DNA of 24,443 nt from Aplysia californica. Lineage: Eukaryota; Mollusca; Gastropoda; Aplysiida; Aplysiidae. The stretch spans positions 1,777,019 to 1,801,461 of the forward strand of contig NW_004797296.1 of the NCBI RefSeq assembly GCF_000002075.1, written 5' to 3'. The notes under the pieces were generated by a model. The model had not been told where the DNA came from. It saw nothing but the letters and a program-made list of their open reading frames with translations, and did not search any database. Numbering within the stretch: position 1 is the first letter of the stretch; each line of letters starts with the position of its first letter. Below, in pieces: positions 1 to 9,900 of the stretch. The translations under genes were made by a program, and so were the position numbers.

Positions 1-850
1 CATCTCGAGCGCTGGTTGTGGACGATATTTGCGTTGCATGAGTGTATTGATCACACTAGTAAGCTCACCCGTCCGCCTCAAGTTTTCAAAAACCCAATTC
101 AAAGTTCGTTGTCTCTCGCTAACTTTAGCATCCTCTCCCCGCCCAGTGCTTTTTTTCCTTTTTTCCGAAAAACCTTATAATATTGAGCTTTTCAGCCCGT
201 CGCCCCTCGTCTGGATATTCGGCGTCGCTTGCTTGAGAGGTGTGTGTGTGTGTGTGTGTGTGTGTGGAGGGGAGGAAAAGAGGGTGTCGTTTACTTGTCT
301 TACTTTCTTTCATATCTGTTCTTGGCGTCGTCGTTTGTGTGAGTGGTGTCGTCTGATTAACCTGAGATTGTCGTGTTTTTACCCTTTTTCTTCTCCTGTG
401 TCGTCGTTTTTCTCGAGGCCTACCAGTATTCTTCTGTCCAGATATTTAGTGTTGTTCTGATTGACAATTGGAGGTATGTCGCAATGGGTTGTTTCTTCTC
501 CCCCCCCCCCATTCGCTTTTTCGCTTTCCTCTGCCGTCGTGGTTGGGTCCCACGGGTGTGGCAGGCGATCGAGAGCCTGCTCTTTTTTCTTCATGATATA
601 TTTGTACTAGTTGTTTTTTTTTATTAAGAAAAAAGTCTCATCGCTTTTGTTACGTTGTTTTGCTTTTTCCCTGAGATTTTTTTCGTGTTTATTTGTTGAT
701 AATTTTCTTTTGCTGTTATTGTTCGTGCAATTTCTGTTTTAGAAGCGGTTGGTTGGAGTAGGGCTTCCTTTTTTCCGCGCGTTGTTTCTTTCAGTGTGTC
801 ATATTTCTTTTACCCAGTACAGGACGTAAGTTCTTTTAAGTTGATGTCCT
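1..850. other. T-rich noncoding DNA at window start
   Basis: This is a T- and C-rich, low-complexity stretch with no recognisable exon. It includes a GT run at 240-266 and a C run at 500-510. It is either an intron of ACBD3 or sequence upstream of an internal exon. The ORFs here are short and low complexity. Confidence 0.5.
240..266. repeat. (GT)n microsatellite
   Basis: An uninterrupted GT run of about 13 units, followed by a G-rich stretch. Confidence 0.97.
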
Positions 851-1560
851 CGTAGAACAAAAAAATGCCTTTTAACCCTATCTGTACGTCGTGTTTTACT
901 GTATCCATACGACGTGGACAACTCTGTGCCACCACTTTCCAAAGAGGATTTTTACTCGTTAATGCGATCTGTACGCTTTGCATAGCCGTCTGTCAAAATG
1001 AATTTTTTGAGAAATACCGAAAGTTTCATAGAGATTTTCGCACTTGAAGTATTCTAAAATGCGAAAAATACAGCCCCTGGGCTACCAAATGACCCCTGGC
1101 GTACGGATAGGGTTTGACAACCCCACCCCCCTTTCCTCCCTCTTCGAGCGCACTAATTATACTTGGTCATTTGACAGGGGCACTTCTGAAGCATGCCAAG
1201 TTTCTGTTCAAGTTTCAGGAGTCAATAATATTCATCTGTTCTGCTAGCCCAGGATTATCTCCCTTGATTAAGCTGAGTAATGATCCCTATACCCACTATC
1301 AGCCCGTATTGCATAATTACCTTGTCCTTCAGCAAGACTGAAAATGCGCCGTCACTTTCTGGGCGGATATCAAGGACCTTAGGAGATTCTATTGATAAAC
1401 TTCTCTGCGGGTTTTATCTGTACCGTCTTCGTTTTTGTGTGTGTTACGTTGGAAACGGGTTTTGTGGGGTTGTCGGTTGGGTGGGTAAAGCACTCTCTTC
1501 CCCCCCCCCCCCCTGTCTTTCTGTACTTATAGTATAGGTCCAAGTGAAAATGACATTAGG
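851..1560. other. More balanced-composition noncoding segment, unidentified
   Basis: Base composition is visibly less T-rich than on either side, and the segment has several CG-containing words (for example CGTACGG near 1099-1105). No protein family was recognised in any frame. It could be an old transposon fragment or intron sequence. A C run lies at 1500-1513, possibly inside a diverged family C copy (GGTTGGGTGGG near 1473). Confidence 0.3.
1500..1513. repeat. C homopolymer, 14 bases
   Basis: An uninterrupted run of C. It follows a TGGGTGGGTAAAGCACTC-like head that may be a decayed family C copy. Confidence 0.95.
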
Positions 1561-1562
1561 TA

Positions 1563-1652
1563 AAAACAAAAAGAGAATCAAAACAAACAAGCAAACAAAC
1601 AAACAAATAACAACATCAAAACAAACGAAAAGAAAAAAAAAAGAAAAGAAAA
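1563..1652. repeat. A-rich simple repeat, (CAAA)n-like
   Basis: CAAA and CAAAA units dominate, then a nearly pure A/G stretch. On the other strand this reads as a T-rich tract. Confidence 0.85.
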
Positions 1653-1798
1653 ACGGGTAAAGCCACATGTTCAGCTCAGGAGAAAGTCAAATGTTAACTT
1701 TCAAAACAGTGGACTTCGATCGTCTTTTTGTGTACCGGTTTATTAAACATGGTCTTAACTCACGTCAGAGCTTGTTGTCTTCCTTGACTCTGGATACT

Positions 1799-1905
1799 GC
1801 GGGTTGTTGGAGGGCGCCGCTGATGGGCCCTCCTTCTTTACGTTCTCTTTGTTCTTTCTTGTTTCTGTCTGTCTTTCTGTCGTACTCTGAAAGCAGTGCA
1901 CAAGC
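1799..1905 (+). repeat. Family C dispersed repeat, decayed copy
   Basis: The head GGGTTGTTGGAGGGC and the CTGTCTGTCTTTCTGTC pyrimidine block resemble the copies at 4404, 7485 and 8070. The tail is not recognisable. Confidence 0.5.
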
Positions 1906-2277
1906 GTAAGGCAACAATATAGGAATTTGGAATTTCCGATTTTTGTCGGGTTTTTTCCCAGTTTGGTGTCCAAACTTTGAGGACTTTCAAAGGTAGACAC
2001 ATTTCACCCAGTGTCCTGCTTCAAATTGTAGTTTTACTGTAGTTGAACTGTTCTGTGGAGAGTTGAGACAGTATAGATTCTGTTGTCTTTTCTCGCTCCC
2101 TCCTCCGCTCGTCCAACCTCCTGGTCTTTCTGTCTCTTCTGTGGATGTAGTTATTTTCCTTTCATGAATTTTCCACCTTGTTGCTACGTGTGCTCTTGTC
2201 TTGCAAATTCCATGGTGACAGAGTGTTTGTCCAGCGGAGAAGAGTAACACCCGACATGTCGAATGTATATTGCCGTG

Positions 2278-2304
2278 ATGCAAGTGCCGTTAAACTCTTG
2301 ACTC
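2278..2304 (+). repeat. Fragment of family A tail
   Basis: The words TGCAAGTGCCGTTAAACTC match the TGCAAGTGCCGTAAAACTC tail of family A. The upstream part is too diverged to align by eye. Confidence 0.5.
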
Positions 2305-2366
2305 TTTATGAAAACGAACCTGGAGGGCCTGGAGGTGTGCCAGGTGCACAGGAAGCAAGTTTAATC

Positions 2367-2401
2367 AGAGAGTTTACAGTAGTAATACTGTAAAACTCTC
2401 T
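2367..2401. repeat. Short palindromic hairpin
   Basis: The left arm 2367-2381 and right arm 2386-2401 are complementary with one bulged base around a 4-base loop. The right arm resembles the GTAAAACTCT end of family A, so it may derive from a repeat. Confidence 0.8.
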
Positions 2402-2579
2402 AGTTTAATATTCTCGTCGTGTCTGCGCACACTGTATTAAAATTTGGGGTGTTTGCTCGGCGAGTTTGGTGTGGTCGATTTCTCCTCCTCCTTGCAGTGT
2501 TACTCGTATCCCGCCGGTCTGTACCCGGTGAAATATGGCTTTTATCTTGATAGTTCAACATAACAACAATTCACCCACA

Positions 2580-2610
<31 letters not shown>

Positions 2611-2623
2611 TGTGTGTGTGTGT
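2580..2623. repeat. (GT)n microsatellite, one interruption
   Basis: GT units run throughout with a GGG interruption near 2606-2608. The flank (to about 2660) continues with imperfect TGTGTG words. Confidence 0.97.
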
Positions 2624-2854
2624 CCCGCACGCATGTGTGTGTATGCGTGTCGTGTGTCCTAGTGGGCGACATTAGAGTGCACAAGAGTGGTTGGCAAGTA
2701 CCGTTGTGCTTTTTTATCTCGTTCATCTTCTTTTTGGGTGGTGCTTTTTGTTTTAGTACTGTTCGGCTCATTCGCTGACTTAATGGGTGATTAGACGAAG
2801 CCTCCATTAAGTCCTGCTCCCCCCCCCCACCCCCACCCCCGTCTGTATTGCTCT

Positions 2855-3108
2855 TGTGGATGGTTTGCGGGTGCTCTGGTGTGTTTTGCTCCTTTTTTCC
2901 TATCAAACATCTATCGTCCTTGTCTCTCCTCCTTCTTTTTTGTGTTTGTTACTCTCTTATAGCGCATCTGATCATCAGCACTTATATATGACTTAATTGT
3001 GTTGCAAGTGCTTTGAAACGCTTTAGAAAATTAACAAAAACATATTGCTCTTCAATCTCTGAGTGACCATGATTGTGTCATTGTGCTACTATTTACTCAA
3101 ACAAACTC
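2855..3108 (+). repeat. Family A dispersed repeat, copy 1
   Basis: It starts GTGGATGGTTTGCGGGTGC and continues through TATCAAACATCTATCGTCC and GTTACTCTCTTAT to TGTTGCAAGTGC. It ends with the GTGTCATTGTGC...TTTACTCAAACAAAC tail. It is the first of three copies in direct orientation. The family looks like a SINE-class element, but no protein or target-site duplication confirms this. Confidence 0.8.
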
Positions 3109-3111
3109 TTT

Positions 3112-3265
3112 GGGTGGGTGGTTGGCGGGTGCTCTGATGTGGTTTGCTTCTTCTTTCCTATCAAACATCTATCGTCTTTATCTCCCCTTCTTCTTTTTTA
3201 TGTTTGTTACTCTCTTGTAACACCTCTAATCTTTGGCACTTGTATGACCTTATTGTGTTGCAAGT
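3112..3265 (+). repeat. Family A dispersed repeat, copy 2
   Basis: The head GGGTGGGTGGTTGGCGGGTG, TATCAAACATCTATCGTC, GTTACTCTCTTGTAACACC and TGTTGCAAGTGTCGT are all in order. The tail is replaced by an A/C-rich stretch (CCAAACAAACAAACC) to about 3300. Confidence 0.85.
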
Positions 3266-3313
3266 GTCGTGATATGCATAATCCACCTCCCCAAACAAAC
3301 AAACCATAACACT

Positions 3314-3551
3314 GTGGGTGGTTGGCGGGTGCTCTGATGTGGTTTGCTTCTTCTTTCATCTATCGTCCTTATCTCCCCTCCTTTTTTTAAGTTTGTTACT
3401 CTCTTGTAACACCTCTAATCTTCGGCGCTCATATGACCATATGCAGTTGCGAGTGCCGTAAAACTTCTACTAAAACAGAAACAAAAACATTGCTCTTCCA
3501 AGCTTCGAACGACTGTGATTGTGCCATTGTGCTTCTCTTTACTCAAACAAA
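3314..3551 (+). repeat. Family A dispersed repeat, copy 3
   Basis: It runs from GTGGGTGGTTGGCGGGTGC to TTTACTCAAACAAA. Its tail module (GCGCTCATATGACCATATGC then GAGTGCCGTAAAAC) is intermediate between other family A tails and the tail of the SINE at 23190-23690, linking the two. Part of the TATCAAACATC block is missing. Confidence 0.88.
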
Positions 3552-3661
3552 TTGACTTTTTACCTGAGAGCCAAAAGTCTCCTTCGTTTGAACTGGGATT
3601 AGGTGAAAGGGATAATAATGTTGATCTTGTGTTGTGATTTGGCACCAGAACAGTTTCATTT

Positions 3662-3754
3662 GTGTTGTGACCATTGTGTTGTGACCATTGTGTTGTGACC
3701 ATTTGTGTTGTGACCATTGTGTTGTGACCGTTGTGTTGTGACCATTGTGTTGTG
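3662..3754 (+). repeat. 14-bp minisatellite just upstream of a splice acceptor
   Basis: Six units of GTGTTGTGACCATT (one with an extra T, one with G for A) plus a partial seventh. The array ends 44 bases before the acceptor AG at 3797-3798. A degenerate unit lies at about 3629-3638. Every full unit carries TGAC, which fits the UNAY branch-point core. Confidence 0.97.
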
Positions 3755-3798
3755 TCTGCCTTGTTCTTGACATGTCTTGCTTGTGTTTGTTTCCTCAG

Positions 3799-3939
3799 GC
3801 AGGCGTGGCAAGCTCTAGGCAACATGTCCAAAGAAGTGGCGATGGCGGAATTTGTGGAGAAGATGGCGGACTCGTGCTCTCTGTTTGAGCCCCACGTAGA
3901 GGCTCACAAGGCGGAGAAGGAGGAAGCTGCCAAGAGAGA
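3799..3939 (+). CDS. ACBD3: ACBD3 exon: end of acyl-CoA-binding domain
   Basis: The acceptor is TTTCCTCAG at 3790-3798 and the donor is GTGAGT at 3940-3945. The first base completes a codon begun upstream, and the exon ends after two bases of a Glu codon. It encodes [20 protein letters not shown] and the following residues up to KEEAAKRE. It matches the last helix of the ACBD3 acyl-CoA-binding domain (human has a similar [15 protein letters not shown] stretch) and the start of the charged region. A second AG at 3801-3802 would change the frame by four bases, so 3798 is preferred. The preceding exon was not found in 1-3798. Confidence 0.93.
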
Positions 3940-6900
3940 GTGAGTTCGTTTTTTTGTTTGTTTGTTTTTTTTAACTTTTGAATTGTACACTGTTTTCAAT
4001 GCAGTGAGGATACTGAAGACCAGGGACTGTGGTGTAAGGGTTAGGCTCTTTGTGGGGACATATTATTAGAAAAAGGCACTTTTGATTCGGAGGGAGGGGA
4101 GGGGTTATGTATACACCTTTTCTGTGTTACCTTGTTTTACAGATTTCACATTGATATTGATTGTTTCTTTCTTACAGTTTGCCCAAAATATTGCAGAGAG
4201 AAGTTAGGTGATTGTTGAGCCCTCTCAGAGGCATTTATTTAATTTTTCATGCGACATGTTGCAACTTCACTTCTGAAGAATGCTTCAGTTTATTTATCAC
4301 TCCATTACTGGCACCTCATATTGCCCCCTATCTTTTTCCAAATCTTTTGTGTAGTGATGACTTTTATGTGTTTTAGAATTTAAATTTTGTAGAGGTCAGA
4401 CATGAGTGGTTGGAGGACGCAGCTGGCAGATTCTACTTCTTTTCCATCCTTTTGTAGTTTCTGTCCATCTGTCTCACTTTTTTTCCAAGCATTAAGTGGC
4501 TGTTATTGTGTCGATGTACTTCTCTTGTACTCATACAAAAAACATTAGTAAGTCAGATGACGCATGTGGGTTGGAGAAAAGCTTCTGAGCTGGTCTTTGT
4601 TCTGTACACCGTACACCCTTGGCACATGCAAACGTTCATTTTAATATCTAATTATTTCAGATGTAACAAACATCTTATTGAAATTCTTGTTTTCCCCCCT
4701 GTCTGTAGGAAAGAGGAAGAGGAGAGAAAGAAGGTGGAGGAAGAGGAAGCAAAGAAGAAAGCTGCGGAGGAGGCTGCCCGACAAGTTCAGGAGGCAGAGA
4801 AACAGAAACAGCACGAACAGGAGTAAGTTCTGTCACTTTGACATTTTCTTTTTCTTTTAATATCATGCCACTTTACTCTTGGAGGCCATCAGCTGCAACT
4901 ACACATCTGGTGTAGCATGTCCACGGGCTTGTGCGATTTCTCCAGGAGAAACACAGGGATTGACCAAACCTCTGTCTCTCTCACTTTTTTGTGTTGTCTG
5001 CAGGTCTGGAAAACATGCTCAGCAGTCTGTGGTCAGCTTCTTGGTAGCACTGTTGTCTTCTATGATTGCTGGACACCCGATTTTAGGGATCACCAATAAT
5101 GCATAACTCAGTTGGTTTCATGCTGCATTATTATGCGAATGGCACTTGTTTGAATCAGCGGGTGGTGATGTTCTTGGTATGTGCTTGTTTGATGAGTTTT
5201 CAAGGCTCTTATTAGACGGACGGTAAATACGGAGGTCCCAGCTTTTAAATCATATGACGTTTCAGTCAGTTTTCTAGAGGCATTTAATTCCTATCAATTA
5301 GAGCTGGAATTGTCCAAGATGGCCATCTATTGTCGAGGAGAAAAGTGGATGTCTTAGACAGGTAGACATCTTGGATAGCGTTATTACAATATAGAAAAGA
5401 AAAATCGATTGTACCTGTTTTCTTCTATGGTCCTTTTCTCTTACTCTGTTCTGGGTACATGTGGTCTTTGTCCACCTTTATTCACTAGACTAAATAGCAA
5501 TTATGTCAATGCGCTTCTCTTTATTTAAAGACTGTACTCTAGTTTATGTACAAGGAACTGATGTCTGTGCTTATGGGTTCTTACAGACTACAGATTCGAG
5601 CTGCCCTGAATCAACAAACAGCTGCACAGTTCAGACAGTATGCTGAACAACAGTATGCCAACAACAAGGAAATGGTAAGTCTGGCTACAGTTTGTAGTTT
5701 TTGGTAACAACGTAGGGAATGCTCTTGCTTAAAAAAAAAAAATTTGAGTTAGATGAATTTTTGTTCCAGTTTTTCTATTGGCGATTGTGGTGGGCACCAC
5801 TGGTAAATCCTTCCTTTTTACTGTCCCTCTTTTAATTCTTTTTGTATTTGTTGTGGAATTAACATATGTTGTTTAATGGTTATGTTCTTTACTTTTGCAC
5901 GCTAAAGATGTGAGTTTGATTCTCATGTGAAAAAAATATATTTAATAAAGTTTCTCAATCATTCTGGTGGGTGGTTGACTGCTACTTGGAAATGGTTTGC
6001 CCCTTCTTTCGTATCAAACATCTATCACCTTGACTCCCCTCCCTTTTTTTAACACCTTTTATTTTCAGCACTTATAAGACCTAATTATGTTGCAAGTTCA
6101 GTGAAACTCTTACAGAAACAATCTATCTGCTCCGATGCTGTGTTCCTCTCCGCCTGGGTAGACCCTGACAGACACGGTGGAAGCAGCCTGCCCTGAAATA
6201 AATCTAAATTGTGTCAATGAAGGTGTTAAATATCTACATCCATTTGCTCTCTTCTAGTTGATGCTACAGCTTCGCAAAGTTATTTGCTGACATGTGGGTG
6301 GTTAGTGGGTGCTCTGGTGTGGTTTGCGCCTTGTTTCTTAGCAAACCTTAAATTTCGACACTCATATGACCGAATTGTGCTACAAGTGTCATAAAACTCT
6401 TACTGAAAAAGAGGCTCACTTCATGAGATTTGGAACTTTTGGCTTTATGAGTGTTAATCCCAGTCTAATAAGTACATACAGTTTACTGTGTTTATGCAGG
6501 TAGTTGGATATTGTTGATGTGCTTCTTTTTAGTCAGATTAAAGTGCTCAAATTTCATTTTAAAGTTTATTTTTGAATTTTGTTTTTCAGCAAGACGACCT
6601 GATCAAACAGCTACAGGACCAGCACTTTCAGCAGTACATGCAACAAGTTTACCAACAACAGCTACTGCAACAACAGCAACAACAGCAACAGCAGCTGCAA
6701 CAACAGTCCGCCACCATCACGGCGACCAACATCAACACCCCTAACGGCGAGGTGACGACTGCGGTCGACAATGGAAACAACAACACGTCCCCAGTGCCTG
6801 ACGGTGTCACGCCGATTCCCCCCGGTGGTGACGATGAAGAAGGTAAATTTTCCTCTATATCCCGGCCCCAGAACTATTTTGTCCAAAGTGTACTTAAGTA

Positions 6901-9900
6901 AAGAGGGCACTTTGGACTGAATAGTTCTGAGGCAACGATATATTTGTAACTACCTTTTAATAGGTCTTTCATCTATAAACGTATTGTTGAGACGGTTATT
7001 TTGTCACAGGTTTCTGGCTTCATATATAGGACCAAATTGTGTTGCAGCTGCTGTATAACTCTTCACTAAATGTGGGTATTTAGCAGGTGCTTTGATGAGG
7101 TTTGCTCCATTTTTTCTATCAAACATCTATTGTTCTGATCTCTCCTCCTTTTTTATGTTTGTTACTCTATTGTAACACCTCTTTAATCTCCGTCACTTAA
7201 ATGACCTGATTGTGTCGTGCAAGTGCTGTAAAAGTCTTAGTTAAACGAAAAATTTAACAAAACTGACCATTATTGTGTCAGGTGTGCTTCTCTTAACTCA
7301 AACAAACAATAGAGAGCACTTTTCACTGTTGCTGTGATCGTTGTCTATTCCTGTTACAGTGTAGAGGTATCTTGCTATTTTATCATCATAAGCTGGAAAA
7401 TAGCGACCACTCTGCATTGTGGAGGATATCTGTCTTTTGAAATTTGATTTACTGGTATGGTATTAAGTTTACAGACCTTCTTAGGGGGTGGTTGGAGGGA
7501 AGCACTGGTAGAGCTTACTTTTTATCTTTCCCTTATAGTCTGTCTGTCTGTCTGTCTGTCTATTTGTCTGTCTTACTCTTTCCTGCCCTAGATAACTGTT
7601 ATTGTGTCTATGTGCTTCTCTTTAAAAACAGAAACTAAAAACCTGTAAGGTAATTTTAAGAGGCTAGTTCAGTTTCCTTAAAAAACCTTAAAAACTTTGT
7701 CCTTCATCTATTCCATTTTGGAATTGTGGCTGTGTGCCGCCCTCCAGCCGCTATCACATCAGTCCCCAAAGTAGTGCCGGCCTCCCTGTGGACCCGCAAA
7801 GACCTGAGAGAGTTCAAAGATGGTCTCAGGTCGTCCAAAGAGAATGTGGTTCGAATCGGGTCCCTGGCCACAGCCACGGTGAGCCAACTTCTGGCTGCAC
7901 CACTTGTTCTGTGTTGATCGTTTCTATATTGTTCTCTGGTTTTCTTGTCATATCAGAGTCTTTTTTTATGTATTGGCTTTCATCGTATGAGCAATAGTGG
8001 TCCACGCTTACACCTGTTGTCTGTATGTTACGTCTTAGCACCCAGACTCGAAAGGTTCCGTCTAAGAAAGTGGGTGGTTGGAAGGCCCCACTAATACGTC
8101 TTACTTCTTTTCTACCTCTCTGGGTTGTTGTTTTTTGGTCTGTCTGTCTGTCAGTCTTGCCTTTCCTTGCACATATTGACTATTATTGTGCACATGTTTC
8201 TCTTTAACTGAAAACATCTTAGAGATATTATTAGTATGGACGGAACCTTTTGACTTTTTGTCTTTTGAGTAACGAAATGTATGGCGTTATGAGGTACCAG
8301 TGTTTCACCGTATTCAATTCTTGGAACTGTTGAAGTTTCTGTGTTTGAGTGACTTTGATCCTTGTATGTCTCACATTTCGTTTCCACTCTATGCTGCACT
8401 CTTTGTCAGTCAGTGGTATGCTGGGCCACCATGATAGGCTCCCAAGGGGCCCATGAAATTCGTCAGTTTTGTCTCTTGGTCTGCCTGTCAGTGCATGTTT
8501 TGTGGGTACTGCTCTTGGTTGACTGTCGTTATAGTGTACTGCTGAAGCTGTTGCACAGACATCAAATCAATGGTTAGTTATTAGTTTGTTGTTAAATGTT
8601 TCTTTTTTATCCTTATTTGTCAAACAGTTCTGGACCCATCAGGACAAACAGTCATTTATATCTCTTTCATAATGTTTAGCGGATGTGAAGTAGTGAGTCT
8701 TAAAATACTAATGTCATTTGAACTTTTCATCCCCAAGAAGTAGCAGATGGTGCTAAAACATTGAATTATAGATACCTTTCCCATGCGTTAAGGTTTTGAA
8801 AAAGATTTATTTTAGCTTTTAAGCTTTATTTTCTTAGATCTGCACCGTTCTTAGGATTCTGCTAATTGTTGTCTTTATTGCTTCTTTAGGGGTATGTCAA
8901 AAAAGAGTTCTCACTCATTTCATCTTTCAGATTGCTGACATTAGAATCAGTGTGCTCTTTAAAAAGATTGTCAAACACATGTTTAAAGATAGATTCTTTG
9001 TTCTTTGGAACATACCGATTAGACAAGAAGCAAATGTTGCAACTGGCATCTGTGGCGTCATTGTTAGGTTGTTTCCAGTTACACGCAGATTTGAGTTCAG
9101 TTCCCATGAGGTGCAGTTATTCTCTCGAGTATCAGTCTTTCTATACTGACTGTTTGTCTAGTAGGAACAGTTGTCTGATATCCCTTTATTTGAAGTACAT
9201 CTGATTTGTTTAGGAAAATAAAAATGAAGTCAGTTTGATAACACTATTCTTTTTAAGAGCATACTTATGTAGTAGTTGATAAATGGATGTGTTGAAAGTG
9301 TGTGCAACTGTGGGGGAAATGCTGTATTTGAGGAGAAGGTACTAACATGGATGTTGTCTGTGGCTACTGTGCTCAAAACAGTTGTTAATGGAACATTTGT
9401 CTGCCACAAGGGAGTTCAGGCTGCCTGTTTCCTTGATCACACCCAAGCAGTTAAAAAAAACGTACACTGTTAGTGGATGGTTGATGGGTGCTCTGGTGTG
9501 GTTTGCTCCTTCTTTCCTATCAAACATCTGTTGTCCTTAACTCTCCTTTTTGTGATTGTTACTCTCTTGTAATAACTCTAATCTTCGACAAATATAAGAC
9601 ATTGTATCGCAGGTGCCGTAAAACTCACGAAAATTAAAACTAAGTAAAGTACACTGTTTATAAAGACACACATGTTGGTTTCAGGGACCCCCCCCCCCCC
9701 CCCTCCCCAAAAGAAATATTTAAAAACAAACCAAAAAAAAGTATTTAAAACCCAATTTTAAAAACCCAAACCCACCAGTTTGGCGTTCATGTGTACGTCA
9801 GTCTGATGTGTAGTGTTTGATGTTGTGGCTTCAGATTGCTATTGTGCTTTTTTGGCCTCTACTTGTGTCATATACACTCATTTTCTCTCTCTCCCCCACC

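Larger units (their letters stand above)
5675..6589 (+). other. ACBD3 intron filled with A and B repeats
   Basis: GT-AG intron of 915 bases. It contains family A at 5966-6120, family B at 6125-6240 and family A again at 6294-6410. A degenerate tail (TTGATGTGCTTCTTTTTAGT) lies near 6514-6533. Confidence 0.9.
6843..7747 (+). other. ACBD3 intron before the duplicated exons
   Basis: GT-AG intron of 905 bases (up to the 7748 exon). It contains an inverted repeat at 6856-6942, family A at 7028-7307 and family C at 7485-7645. Confidence 0.88.

Noticed and set aside
1-3798. Upstream ACBD3 exons with the main acyl-CoA-binding helices
   Set aside because: I looked for the expected KFYKEK-like and GNDRR-like coding and found none in any frame, so these exons are taken to lie outside the window.
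3803-3803. Alternative acceptor after the AG at 3801-3802
   Set aside because: It would shift the junction by four bases and lose the phase that fits a preceding AG|G arginine codon. The upstream AG has the better pyrimidine context.
3415-3831. 138-codon minus-strand ORF
   Set aside because: Much of it is the antisense of the 14-bp minisatellite, producing repeated Gln/Asn/His/Thr words, and the rest overlaps a family A repeat and the ACBD3 exon.
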